From Candidatus Faecivivens stercoripullorum (GTDB taxonomy: Bacteria > Bacillota > Clostridia > Oscillospirales > Ruminococcaceae): 13,867 nucleotides of DNA. Below the pieces are notes generated by a model that was given only the letters and a program-made list of their open reading frames with translations, had not been told where the DNA came from and did no database searches. The stretch is from assembly GCA_018715285.1 (NCBI GenBank), contig DVLW01000247.1, positions 1 to 13,867 of the forward strand, written 5' to 3'. Positions within the stretch are counted from its first letter, which is position 1. Each line of letters begins with the position of its first letter. The position numbers and the translations under genes were made by a program. Shown here in pieces: positions 1-7,601 of the stretch.

Positions 1-2082
1 TCTTGCCTGATTGTTCCAGAAGGAAAGCATATCCCGTTTGACCTTAAAGGATACCGTTTTCTTTTCATGTGCGCCAAGGTCAATCTGAACAAAGTCTTTC
101 AGTTCCTTGACCGGACGGACAACAGATACCACGACATCATGAATATACAGCTGAACCGTTTCACGTCCCGCAACATCCGAAACGTTCTCAACATCAACCG
201 ATACATTCACCATTGTTCCATCCGTCGCATCCACTGCCTTTTCCACTTTCAGCCCGGAATAACGGTACTCCGAGTAGGAAAGTCCATACCCAAACGGGAA
301 GAGCGGTTCATTGGGGCAATCCAGGTAGCAGGATACAAACCGATGCGGTTTTCCAACCAGCGGACGGCCGGTATTCATATGGTTATAATACACCGGAACC
401 TGTCCGACAGTCTGCGGGAAGCTCATCGAAAGCCGTCCGGACGGGTTGACGTCACCACACAGGACATCTGCAATCGCAGGACCTGCTTCAATACCCAGGA
501 ACCAGGCCTGTACCACAGCGTCACAGAACGGCAGAATCGGACGGATTTCCATCGGGCGGCCGCTGAAAATAACTGCAATAACCTTTTTGCCCATATCATG
601 GAGACGCTCCAGCATCTTTTCCTGATTATGCGACAGCCGCAGAATCGTCTTACTTGCCGATTCGCCGGTATCTTCCGGATGCTCACCGACGCCTGCAATG
701 ACTACATCACAGTCAGCAAGTGCCGTCAGTTCTGCCGTCTGGTCTTCCACATCCATAATTCCATGCTGCATTGCGCCCAACCGCTGGGTCATGGCAGTTG
801 CGGTAATATTTACATTATGTTCTTTCAAACCGTTCAAAAGTGTTGCACGTTCAGCGGAATCGGCAAATGCCCAGCCGCCCAGAACATCCACACTGTCAGC
901 AAACGGACCGGCAAGGCCGACCTTTGCATCTTTGGCAAGAGGCAGCAGTCCGCCTTCATTTTTCAGCAAAACGATACTTCTGGCAGCTGCACGGCGTGCA
1001 AGTTCCAGATGCTCTTTGCACAGGTGGACCTCTTTTTCCTTTTCGGGGTCAGCCCCTTTAAACGGGTTTTCAAACAATCCCAGCTTGTTTTTCAGCTGCA
1101 AAATCCGCAGAACTGCTTCATCAATCAGTGCAATATCAACCTTGCCCTCCTGAATCAGTTCACGGGCATAGTTCAGATAATGAGTCGACATCATCTCAAT
1201 ATCCGCGCCTGCTTCCAGCGCATATTTGGCTGCTTCCTTGCCATCAGCAGCAAGTCCGTGGGCAATCATCTCATGAATTGCGCTGAAGTCGGTAATTGCA
1301 ACGCCGTCAAAGCCCCATTCTTCCCGCAAAATCTTACGGAACATCTTTTTATTTCCGGAAGCAGGAATACGGTCAATTGTATTGAACGAGGTCATCGCCA
1401 TTGCAGCACCCGCATCAACAGCCGCTTTATATGCAGTCAGGTAAAATTCCCGCAGGGTGCCGTCCGAAATATCCACCGTATTGTAATCGCGGCCAGCTTC
1501 CGAAGCACCATATCCGCCAAAATGCTTGAAACAGGAAGCAATCCGGTCCGGTGCCGCAATATCATCACCCTGATAACCTCTTACAGACGCTTCGGTCATC
1601 CGTGCATTCAGAACAGGGTCTTCACCGGGAGATTCCATGACACGTCCCCAGCGCGGGTCACGTACCAGGTCAGCCATCGGTGAGAAGGTCAGATGTACAC
1701 CGGTCACCGCACTTTCTCTTGCGGCCATTGCAGCGGTTTCTTCCATCAGCCCGGTATCAAAGCTGCATCCCATCGCAAGCGGAATCGGATAAATCGTTTT
1801 CAGGCCGTGAATAACGTCTGCCATAAACATCAACGGGATATGATGCGGCTGTTTGGCCATATGCTCTTTCTGCATCTGAATCAGCTTTTCAGCACCGAAA
1901 GCATTCAGGGTGCTTCCAAGGTAAGCAACATCTTCCGGATGCAGATTCATCTCCTTCATCGGACCGGTCAGGTCAACCGAATCCTCTGTTCCAAAAAAGT
2001 TAGGCGCCATCTGGGTCATTTCTCCCAGCTTCTCCTCAAGAGACATTGAGGCAAGCAGCTCGCGAATCTGTTTGTCGGTCAT
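1..2082 (-). CDS. Glycoside hydrolase family 3 beta-glucosidase/xylosidase, BglX-like (C-terminus cut by window edge)
   Basis: The minus-strand frame is open for 694 codons from an ATG at 2082 and runs off the left edge, so the last few dozen residues are missing. It has an AGGAGG site 8 nt before the start. The N-terminal TIM-barrel-like domain (about residues 1-330) contains KHFGGYGASEAGRDYNTVD, a hallmark of BglX-type GH3 enzymes. The catalytic nucleophile is Asp265 in GFDGVAITDFS. The second alpha/beta domain holds the likely acid/base Glu474 in EDTGESASK. A fibronectin-III-like domain follows (from about residue 590). Such enzymes release glucose or xylose from the non-reducing end of beta-linked oligosaccharides. 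I see no signal peptide (it starts MTDKQIRELL), so a cytoplasmic enzyme acting on imported oligosaccharides is likely. The exact sugar cannot be read from the sequence. It lies 79 nt downstream of ywlG, and no clear promoter of its own was found. Confidence 0.95.
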   Translation of the reverse strand, partial: MTDKQIRELLASMSLEEKLGEMTQMAPNFFGTEDSVDLTGPMKEMNLHPEDVAYLGSTLNAFGAEKLIQMQKEHMAKQPHHIPLMFMADVIHGLKTIYPIPLAMGCSFDTGLMEETAAMAARESAVTGVHLTFSPMADLVRDPRWGRVMESPGEDPVLNARMTEASVRGYQGDDIAAPDRIASCFKHFGGYGASEAGRDYNTVDISDGTLREFYLTAYKAAVDAGAAMAMTSFNTIDRIPASGNKKMFRKILREEWGFDGVAITDFSAIHEMIAHGLAADGKEAAKYALEAGADIEMMSTHYLNYARELIQEGKVDIALIDEAVLRILQLKNKLGLFENPFKGADPEKEKEVHLCKEHLELARRAAARSIVLLKNEGGLLPLAKDAKVGLAGPFADSVDVLGGWAFADSAERATLLNGLKEHNVNITATAMTQRLGAMQHGIMDVEDQTAELTALADCDVVIAGVGEHPEDTGESASKTILRLSHNQEKMLERLHDMGKKVIAVIFSGRPMEIRPILPFCDAVVQAWFLGIEAGPAIADVLCGDVNPSGRLSMSFPQTVGQVPVYYNHMNTGRPLVGKPHRFVSCYLDCPNEPLFPFGYGLSYSEYRYSGLKVEKAVDATDGTMVNVSVDVENVSDVAGRETVQLYIHDVVVSVVRPVKELKDFVQIDLGAHEKKTVSFKVKRDMLSFWNNQAR

Positions 2083-2110
2083 AATACGTCCTCCTGTTGA
2101 TAAATTATGG

Positions 2111-2153
2111 AAAAGGAAAACAGCCGCATCGGGTCTTGACCCCGACCCGACTG
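2111..2153 (-). terminator. Possible intrinsic terminator after ywlG
   Basis: On the minus strand CGGGTC (2144-2149) pairs with GACCCG (2130-2135) around an 8-nt loop. Flanking CAG/CTG can extend the stem across a bulge, and a TTTTCCTTTT tract follows. The stem is imperfect and the U-tract interrupted, so termination may be partial, letting some transcription reach the GH3 gene. Confidence 0.4.
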
Positions 2154-2161
2154 TCATGCTC

Positions 2162-2734
2162 TTATTTCAGCGCGTCGTTGTATACCGCCCGTTCACCGCC
2201 GACAAAACGTGCACGGCTGCGGGCAAGAATCAGAATTGCCTCACCAATATGATCGATGCCAACCCGTACCGGTACAGCAACCGGTCTGAGGTGCATTCCA
2301 ATCAGCGTCCCGCCAATGTCCATTCCGGCCACGGCGCGAACTTCTTCAACCAAGACAGGAGAATTCATGTTCTGATAGGTCACCGTCCCAAAAGAACCGC
2401 CTGCATGCATCTGCGGAACCGCGTTTACTTCATCCAGACGCCAGTAATCTGCCGCCTCCCGCTCGACAACCAGCGCGCGGTTGAGATGTTCACAGCACTG
2501 TGCAGCAAGGTAAAGGCCCTTTTCGCCCAGTACTTCCATCACGCCGTCATACACCGCCTGTGCGGCTTCCAAACTGCCAACAGATCCGATCTGCTGTCCG
2601 ATGATTTCGCTGGAACTGCATCCAATTACAACAAAATCACCTTTCCGCCATGCCGTCTGCTCAAGCAGCCGGCGCAGCGCTTCCGATACCTGCTGACGAA
2701 TCTCCCCGATGTGCAGGCCTGCATTTTCTCCCAT
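2162..2734 (-). CDS. ywlG: UPF0340 / TIGR01440 family protein (YwlG-like)
   Basis: This 190-residue protein is full length for the YwlG family, whose function is unknown. The family signatures are present in order: IGCSSSEIIGQQIGSVGS (about 37-54), AQCCEHLNRALVVERE (78-93) with the Cys-Cys-Glu-His core, AGGSFG (111-116), and GMDIGGTLIGMHL followed by VAVPVR (137-157). The ending is RFVGGERAVY. The ATG at 2734 is chosen because AAGGAAG lies about 9 nt upstream. A frame extension to 2782 would begin with residues unlike the family and lacks a ribosome site. It has its own promoter (2784-2812) and sits between mutY and the GH3 gene. No enzymatic role should be assigned from the sequence. Confidence 0.93.
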   Translation of the reverse strand: MGENAGLHIGEIRQQVSEALRRLLEQTAWRKGDFVVIGCSSSEIIGQQIGSVGSLEAAQAVYDGVMEVLGEKGLYLAAQCCEHLNRALVVEREAADYWRLDEVNAVPQMHAGGSFGTVTYQNMNSPVLVEEVRAVAGMDIGGTLIGMHLRPVAVPVRVGIDHIGEAILILARSRARFVGGERAVYNDALK

Positions 2735-2755
2735 AACTGACGCTTCCTTTCCACC

Positions 2756-2773
2756 CCGGCAGCGATCTGCCGG
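2756..2773 (-). other. Hairpin at the 5' end of the ywlG transcript
   Basis: CCGGCAG and CTGCCGG form a perfect 7-bp stem with a 4-nt loop. It lies between the predicted ywlG promoter and its ribosome site, within a few nucleotides of the expected transcript start. No U-run follows on either strand, so it is not a terminator. An mRNA-stabilising 5' hairpin is the simplest reading. Confidence 0.5.
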
Positions 2774-2783
2774 TACTATCAAC

Positions 2784-2812
2784 AGTATAGCGTATTCTGC
2801 CCAAAAAGTCCA
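2784..2812 (-). promoter_or_regulatory. Predicted sigma-A promoter of ywlG
   Basis: The minus strand reads TGGACT (2807-2812), a 17-nt spacer, then TATACT (2784-2789). The -10 box is one base from consensus; the -35 is weaker. The expected transcript start is near 2777, giving a leader of roughly 43 nt. Confidence 0.55.
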
Positions 2813-2838
2813 GCAAAATTATCCGCGAATTCCGTCTG

Positions 2839-3996
2839 CTATTCACAAAAAAATCCGGAAATTCCACCTGACATCCATTCTACCGCCGCTTTTCGATAAA
2901 CCCGCAAAGCGCTGGGAACCGGATAGGATTCTTCCAGCTGGGCAAGCGTCACCGGCTGCCATTCATCCGGAAATTTGCATCCTTTTTTGCAGATCGCCAG
3001 TACACCTGTCATCTGCCATTCGATATGGGTAAACAGGTGTCTGGACTCAGACAGCGCAACCAGACGGACAGGCTGAATTCTCATACTGTCAAGCTGCTGT
3101 GCAGTCTGCTCCACCGTCAGTTTTCCATCCAGCGATGGAAATTCCCACAACCCGGCCAGCAGTCCTTTTTCTTCTCTCTGCCGCAGCATCAGATGGTCAT
3201 CTGATATGATAACCAGTATCGTTTTTTCTTCCACCCGGCGCGCCTTTTTCGCCGACTTGACCGGAAACAACTCTGCCTGATCGCGCGTGCAGGCAAGGCA
3301 GTATTCCCGTACCGGACAGCTGTGACAAGCTGGCTGAGACGGCGTACAGACTCCCGAACCAAGGTCCATCATCGCCTGATTAAAATCACCGGGATACAGT
3401 GACGACGGGAAAAACGACATCGCAGTATATAAAATATCGTGAAAAGCCTTTTTGACCTGTGGACGGGTGATATCACCTTCCGCTGCCAGCAGCCGGGAAG
3501 TGACCCGCAAAAGATTTCCATCCACCGCAGGTTCCCTGATTCCAAAAGCAATTGAACCAATTGCACCGGCCGTATATTCGCCAATGCCGCAGATTGCACG
3601 CAGGTCCCGGATATTGTCCGGAAGCTGTCCGCCAAACTGTTCCATCACCTGCTGAGCACCTTTTTTCAGGTTGCGTACCCGACTGTAATATCCCAGTCCT
3701 TCCCACAGCTTTGCAAGCTGCATATCGTCTGCTTTGGCCAGTGCCGCAATATCCGGTATTGCTTCCAGAAAACGATGATAATATGGAATTACCGCTTCCA
3801 CACGGGTCTGCTGAAGCATGATTTCTGACAGCCAGACATGATATGGCGTACTTTCCGTTCTCCATGGCAGCTGCCGGCCTTCCTTTTGATACCAGTCATC
3901 CAGTGCACCCGCCATCGCCGTCAGCTGTCCGATCATTTCCTCCTGTTCCAGTGGACTGAGCAATACATCAGCCGCTGTCAAAGTCTTATCACTCAT
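2839..3996 (-). CDS. mutY: A/G-specific adenine DNA glycosylase MutY
   Basis: MutY removes adenine mispaired with 8-oxoguanine in base-excision repair. The protein has about 385 residues, normal for the family. The HhH-GPD domain carries the catalytic Glu58 (SEIMLQQTRVEAV), the helix-hairpin-helix LRAICGIGEYTAGAI, and the catalytic Asp159 (AVDGNLLRV). The [4Fe-4S] cluster ligands are Cys216, Cys223, Cys226 and Cys232 with exact C-x6-C-x2-C-x5-C spacing. The C-terminal NUDIX-like 8-oxoG recognition domain (about 250-370) includes GLLAGLWEFP and HLFTHIEW, equivalent to the F-S-H loop. The ATG at 3996 overlaps the stop of the upstream oxidoreductase gamma gene as ATGA, so translation is probably coupled. 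An in-frame TTG 15 nt upstream is possible but less likely. Confidence 0.97.
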   Translation of the reverse strand: MSDKTLTAADVLLSPLEQEEMIGQLTAMAGALDDWYQKEGRQLPWRTESTPYHVWLSEIMLQQTRVEAVIPYYHRFLEAIPDIAALAKADDMQLAKLWEGLGYYSRVRNLKKGAQQVMEQFGGQLPDNIRDLRAICGIGEYTAGAIGSIAFGIREPAVDGNLLRVTSRLLAAEGDITRPQVKKAFHDILYTAMSFFPSSLYPGDFNQAMMDLGSGVCTPSQPACHSCPVREYCLACTRDQAELFPVKSAKKARRVEEKTILVIISDDHLMLRQREEKGLLAGLWEFPSLDGKLTVEQTAQQLDSMRIQPVRLVALSESRHLFTHIEWQMTGVLAICKKGCKFPDEWQPVTLAQLEESYPVPSALRVYRKAAVEWMSGGISGFFCE

Positions 3997-4538
3997 GCCT
4001 GCACCGCACAATAAGAGTACCCAAGACGAAGTGCGTGTTCATTGGCTTCCTGTAAAAATGCCTTGGAAGCCGGAACACATTCTTTCATCGACTGAATCAG
4101 CGTTTCCAGACCGGTAAACGCTGTCTGACGCAGAACCTGTCCAAGCATTACAATATTGCCTAGACCTTTCAGGCCGTTTTCCTCTGCAAGCCCGGTGGAA
4201 GGAATATAAAAAGCATCGATATCGGTACGGTCGGTCTTTTTATCCACCAGCGAAGAATCGACAAAAACTCGTCCGCCTGGTTTTACAGTATCAATAAACC
4301 GGTCAAACGACGGCGTATTCAATACAACCAGTGTCTCCGGCCGGGTAATCAGCGGACAGCTGATCTCCTTATCGTCAATGCATACTGCACAGTTTGCCGT
4401 ACCACCACGCATTTCCGGTCCATAGCTGGGCAGCCAGGAAACAAACCTTTCTTCAAGCATTGCAGTTTTTGCCGCAACTTTGCCCATAAACAGGACACCC
4501 TGTCCGCCAAATCCCGCAACCAGCATATTCAGTATCAT
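3993..4538 (-). CDS. 2-oxoacid:ferredoxin oxidoreductase, gamma subunit
   Basis: This 181-residue protein has the fold and length of the gamma domain of the pyruvate/2-oxoacid:ferredoxin oxidoreductase superfamily. Its N-terminus MILNMLVAGFGGQG (residues 1-14) contains the glycine-rich GFGGQG motif. SYGPEMRGGTANC (about 38-50) is the second family signature. It works with the alpha, beta and delta subunits encoded immediately upstream. The start at 4538 overlaps the beta-subunit stop as ATGA and has a GAAGGAGAG ribosome site. A longer in-frame extension to 4625 would overlap the beta gene by 91 nt and has no family match. Translational coupling with beta upstream and mutY downstream is likely. 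Confidence 0.95.
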   Translation of the reverse strand: MILNMLVAGFGGQGVLFMGKVAAKTAMLEERFVSWLPSYGPEMRGGTANCAVCIDDKEISCPLITRPETLVVLNTPSFDRFIDTVKPGGRVFVDSSLVDKKTDRTDIDAFYIPSTGLAEENGLKGLGNIVMLGQVLRQTAFTGLETLIQSMKECVPASKAFLQEANEHALRLGYSYCAVQA

Positions 4539-5302
4539 AAAGTCTCTCCTTCCGACGTCCGATGCACATCTCTGTCCACAAAGTTGCCGAGCGGATAGTA
4601 AGGAATCATCTTCTCTTCCACCCATCCGAGCGCCTCAACCGGTGTCATCCCCCAGTTGGTCGGACAGGTAGAGAGGACTTCAACAATCGAAAATCCCTTT
4701 CCTTCCAGCTGACAGGTAAAAGCCTTTTTGATTGCAGCTTTTGCCTGACGGATATGTGCAACCGTATTAACTGCCGTACGTTCGGCAAATGCGACGCCGT
4801 CCACATTTTGCAGCAGTTCGCAGACCCGCACCGGGAATCCCGAATAATTCGTATCCCGTCCATAAGGCGTCGTCTGGGTAACCTGTCCGGGAAGAGTGGT
4901 CGGTGCCATCTGTCCGCCGGTCATGCCATAAATTGCGTTGTTGATAAAGATGACTGTGATATTTTCTCCGCGGGTCGCGGCATGAATCGTTTCTGCTGTG
5001 CCAATTGCGGCGAGGTCACCATCTCCCTGATAGGTGAAAACCACGTTTCCCGGTTCTACACGTTTGATACCGGTTGCAACCGCAGGTGCACGTCCATGTG
5101 GTGCCTCAACCATGTCGCAGTTAAAATAATCATACGCCATAACCGCGCATCCGACCGGGCATACACCAACCGTCTTACCCAGTACGCCCAGTTCCTCCAG
5201 ACTCTCGGCAACCAACCGGTGTACAATCCCGTGGGTACATCCCGGGCAGTAGTGTGTCTCACAATCGGTCAGTCCTTTGGTCTTCTGAAAAATAACTGCC
5301 AT
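4535..5302 (-). CDS. 2-oxoacid:ferredoxin oxidoreductase, beta (thiamine diphosphate-binding) subunit
   Basis: This 255-residue subunit binds thiamine diphosphate and Mg. The diphosphate motif is YQGDGDLAAIG (GDGD at 93-96) followed about 27 residues later by NNAIYGMTGGQ (121-131). CPGCTHG near the N-terminus (19-25) is characteristic of the beta chains of the 2-oxoglutarate/2-oxoisovalerate class. It lacks the long ferredoxin insert of one-piece PFOR enzymes, matching the separate delta subunit. The complex oxidatively decarboxylates a 2-oxoacid with CoA to acyl-CoA, CO2 and reduced ferredoxin in the cytoplasm. An AGAAGGAGG site precedes the ATG, 21 nt after the alpha stop. Confidence 0.96.
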   Translation of the reverse strand: MAVIFQKTKGLTDCETHYCPGCTHGIVHRLVAESLEELGVLGKTVGVCPVGCAVMAYDYFNCDMVEAPHGRAPAVATGIKRVEPGNVVFTYQGDGDLAAIGTAETIHAATRGENITVIFINNAIYGMTGGQMAPTTLPGQVTQTTPYGRDTNYSGFPVRVCELLQNVDGVAFAERTAVNTVAHIRQAKAAIKKAFTCQLEGKGFSIVEVLSTCPTNWGMTPVEALGWVEEKMIPYYPLGNFVDRDVHRTSEGETL

Positions 5303-5323
5303 TTTATACCCTCCTTCTGCCCG

Positions 5324-6385
5324 TTATGCTTTTGCTGCCGCAAGTGCGACAATCTGCTGTGCAACCTCATCCGGCGTCGGAACGATACCGCCTGTTCTGC
5401 CATAGAACGAAACCGGACATGCTCCATTGACCGCCAGACGGACATCATCCACCATCTGTCCCATACTCATTTCAACACAGAGAACCCGGGAGATCTTTTT
5501 TGCACAGTCTGCCAGCTGACTGGTCGGATAGGGCCACAGGGTCACCGGGCGGAACAGACCAGCCTTCACACCCATTTCCCGGGCAATTTCCACAGCAGCT
5601 TTACAGATACGGGCAGTTGCGCCATACGCGACAACCATATACTCTGCGTCTTCCAGACGATAACTATCCCACAGGACTTCGTTTTGTTTGACAATCTCAT
5701 ACCGTTCAAACCGTTTTTTGACAATCTCTTCCAGCTGTGACGGCGTAAGGTAGAGAGAATTGATGATATTCGGTTTCCGTTTTTCGCCCGTTCCGGTGAG
5801 TGCCCACGGTTTGGATGCAGGCGGTGCAATCTCATCCGGGAAAGAAACAGGTTCCATCATCTGTCCCAGCATTCCATCTGCCAGCAGCATTGCCGGCATA
5901 CGATACTTTTCTCCTGTCTCAAACGCACGAATAACCAAATCGACCATTTCCTGTACCGATGAAGGCGCATATACCAGCAGCTGGGCATCACCATGACCTG
6001 GTGCTCTGGTTGCCTGCCAGTAATCCGACTGAGACGGCTGAATACCACCCAGTCCTGGGCCACCGCGCATGACATTGACAATCAGCGCCGGCAGGTCAGA
6101 AGCTGCAATATAGGAAATACCCTCGGTTTTCAGGCTGATGCCGGGTGAAGAAGACGAGGTCATCGCACGGGCACCGGCAGATGCAGCACCAAGTACCATA
6201 TTGATCGCGGCAACTTCGCTTTCCGCCTGAAGATAGGTACCGCCGATTTTCGGCATCCGTTTTGCCATGTATGCCGCGACTTCTGTCTGCGGAGTAATCG
6301 GGTAACCGAAGAAATGGCGGCAATGGGCACGGATAGCCGCTTCCGCCAGCGCTTCATTTCCCTTCATCAGATATTTTTGACTCAT
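5324..6385 (-). CDS. vorB: 2-oxoacid:ferredoxin oxidoreductase, alpha subunit (VorB-like)
   Basis: This 353-residue alpha subunit contains the pyrimidine-binding and CoA-side domains. MKGNEALAEAAIRAHC and FFGYPITPQTE (about 7-36) are followed by QAESEVAAINMVLGA (53-67), then TSSSSPGISLKTEGISY and MRGGPGLGG. The C-terminal domain II includes MVVAYGATARI and LFRPVTLWPYP. This arrangement matches subunits annotated as 3-methyl-2-oxobutanoate dehydrogenase VorB in Clostridia. That annotation suggests branched-chain 2-oxoacids from Val, Leu and Ile, but 2-oxoglutarate (KorA) cannot be excluded from sequence alone. An AAAGGAAA site precedes the ATG. The gene sits 24 nt after the ferredoxin subunit and 21 nt before beta. 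Confidence 0.94.
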   Translation of the reverse strand: MSQKYLMKGNEALAEAAIRAHCRHFFGYPITPQTEVAAYMAKRMPKIGGTYLQAESEVAAINMVLGAASAGARAMTSSSSPGISLKTEGISYIAASDLPALIVNVMRGGPGLGGIQPSQSDYWQATRAPGHGDAQLLVYAPSSVQEMVDLVIRAFETGEKYRMPAMLLADGMLGQMMEPVSFPDEIAPPASKPWALTGTGEKRKPNIINSLYLTPSQLEEIVKKRFERYEIVKQNEVLWDSYRLEDAEYMVVAYGATARICKAAVEIAREMGVKAGLFRPVTLWPYPTSQLADCAKKISRVLCVEMSMGQMVDDVRLAVNGACPVSFYGRTGGIVPTPDEVAQQIVALAAAKA

Positions 6386-6409
6386 ATTTCGTTTCCTTTC
6401 CGCTGTCGT

Positions 6410-6616
6410 TTATTTCTCGATTGTAATTACAACGTCAGGGCAGAACATTGCACAGCAGCAGCAACCGATACATTCCTCCGGATGTGCCACTGTCGCAGGA
6501 TGATACCCTTTGGGGTTGAGGACACTCTGGTCCAGCTCCAAAACCTTTTTGGGACAGGCATGGACACACAGTCCGCATCCTTTACAGCGTGCAGAATTTA
6601 TGATAACTTTTGCCAT
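6410..6616 (-). CDS. 2-oxoacid:ferredoxin oxidoreductase, delta subunit (2x[4Fe-4S] ferredoxin)
   Basis: This 68-residue protein has two complete four-cysteine cluster motifs, CKGCGLCVHACP and CIGCCCCAMFCP, each C-x2-C-x2-C-x3-C-P. It passes electrons from the thiamine site of the complex to free ferredoxin. The second motif contains four consecutive cysteines, because non-ligand positions next to the ligands are also Cys. The ATG at 6616 gives the usual MAKVIINSARC start. A longer frame to 6724 would run back into the upstream ATPase gene and adds non-homologous residues. The ribosome site is weak (AAAGG about 12 nt upstream). Confidence 0.95.
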   Translation of the reverse strand: MAKVIINSARCKGCGLCVHACPKKVLELDQSVLNPKGYHPATVAHPEECIGCCCCAMFCPDVVITIEK

Positions 6617-6647
6617 CAGCTTTTCAATCCTTTCATCAGGTTTATCT

Positions 6648-7373
6648 TTACAGATTGCCGTCTTCCCATGGCAGCATGACTCTGCGGGTAAGGGAGAATG
6701 CAAAAGGAATCTGTTGCTGTTCATCCCGGGTCATCTGCTGCCAGACAGCAGGCAGTATTGCTGTTGCCACAACCGGCAGGTTCATCTTATCTGCGGTTTC
6801 ACCAGCCTGTACAGTGCTTTGCAAAACCATCTGCACATCAGTCGCACCTGCAAGATTCGTCGCATTGACCAGACCGGTACACCTCAGCCGGGCAGCTATC
6901 TGAATTGCATCCAGCGCCTGTACCGCCATATCCGGCGCCGCTGTCAGCGGACGCAGAAAACTGACCACGCCAAGCATTGACAGTCGGTTTCTGTCTGCCA
7001 GCCGTTCAAGGACAGGATGGTATCGTCCCAGAGCCGCAGCACCCGCATCATCTCCACCGACATCCAAAATCACCGGATGGTTTTCATCAGCCGTTTCAAT
7101 CATCCCGTCAATACGGGCAGGCAATGCCGGGATATCCAGATTCATGCCGGCATATACCGGACCTTCCACCTGTATACCGCAGTTTTTCAGCTGCTCCCGG
7201 TAATCATACGAGCGAAAATACGGATTGACAATATCCAAGTCTACAAGTGATGGCTTTTTTCCCATCCCGGCCAGATATTCCGCCAGCGAAAGAGCAAAAC
7301 TGGTCTTTCCGCTTCCATAATGGCCGGTAATGACAACCACCGGCCGGTTTAACTGTTCATTCAATTGCAGCAT
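6648..7373 (-). CDS. P-loop NTPase (SIMIBI/ParA-MinD-like), first gene of the oxidoreductase operon
   Basis: This 241-residue cytoplasmic ATPase has an early Walker A motif GHYGSGKTS (17-25). SLVDLDIVNPYFRS (42-55) resembles the switch region of ParA/CobQ-type proteins. VILDVGGDD (101-109) is the Walker B region, and VNATNLAGATD lies near residue 170. It lacks the signature lysine of true ParA/MinD Walker A motifs (KGGxGKT), so a partitioning role is unlikely. It begins at the ATG at 7373, with AGGAG about 7 nt upstream, and ends 31 nt before the ferredoxin subunit gene with no terminator between. The context suggests a role in assembly, metallation or activation of the complex, but no function is known to me. 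It is most often annotated only as a ParA family or ATP-binding protein. Confidence 0.85.
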   Translation of the reverse strand: MLQLNEQLNRPVVVITGHYGSGKTSFALSLAEYLAGMGKKPSLVDLDIVNPYFRSYDYREQLKNCGIQVEGPVYAGMNLDIPALPARIDGMIETADENHPVILDVGGDDAGAAALGRYHPVLERLADRNRLSMLGVVSFLRPLTAAPDMAVQALDAIQIAARLRCTGLVNATNLAGATDVQMVLQSTVQAGETADKMNLPVVATAILPAVWQQMTRDEQQQIPFAFSLTRRVMLPWEDGNL

Positions 7374-7546
7374 ATCTTCTCCTGTTATTCTTTGACTGCA
7401 CAGGGAATATCTCTGCACAGATTCTGTTTTATTGTACAACTTTTTCTTGCGAAAAAAAAGAACGAACTATAAACATATTTGAGAGGTATTATAAATCATT
7501 GTAACAAATTTAACTTAATTTTCTGTAAATCGATTTCTGTATATCA
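7374..7546 (-). promoter_or_regulatory. AT-rich leader and probable promoter region of the oxidoreductase operon
   Basis: This stretch holds no gene. A perfect TATAAT lies at 7488-7493 on the minus strand, but the -35 17 nt upstream (AAGTTA) is poor, so the promoter may depend on an activator. A partly palindromic TTGTAACAAATTTAACTT (7499-7516) sits just upstream of the -10. In the expected leader, CTGCACAG on the + strand occurs twice (7396-7403 and 7413-7420). Confidence 0.35.
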
Positions 7547-7592
7547 TAACAAAATGGCCCGTTATCTGTTCTCCGCAGATCCCGGGCCATTT
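7547..7592 (-). terminator. Intrinsic terminator of the lipoprotein gene
   Basis: On the minus strand AAATGGCCCG (7583-7592) pairs perfectly with CGGGCCATTT (7552-7561). A second inner stem ATCTG/CAGAT closes a 7-nt loop. The stem ends in TTTTGTT. It lies 10 nt past the stop codon of the lipoprotein gene and isolates it from the operon that follows. Confidence 0.85.
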
Positions 7593-7601
7593 ATACCGTC
7601 T

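Noticed and set aside
67..1683. A 538-codon open frame on the plus strand, the longest in this region
   Set aside because: It is antisense to the GH3 gene, whose minus-strand frame encodes all catalytic motifs. The plus-strand translation shows no domain and is rich in Cys, His and Arg, as expected of a shadow frame.
4562..5740. A 392-codon plus-strand open frame
   Set aside because: It is antisense to the beta and alpha oxidoreductase genes, has low-complexity Cys/Arg-rich translation and no ribosome site.
7396..7420. Direct repeat CTGCACAG with a 17-nt period as the start of a repeat array
   Set aside because: Only two copies occur and no further units follow, so it is not a CRISPR or tandem array; at most it is a weak operator candidate.
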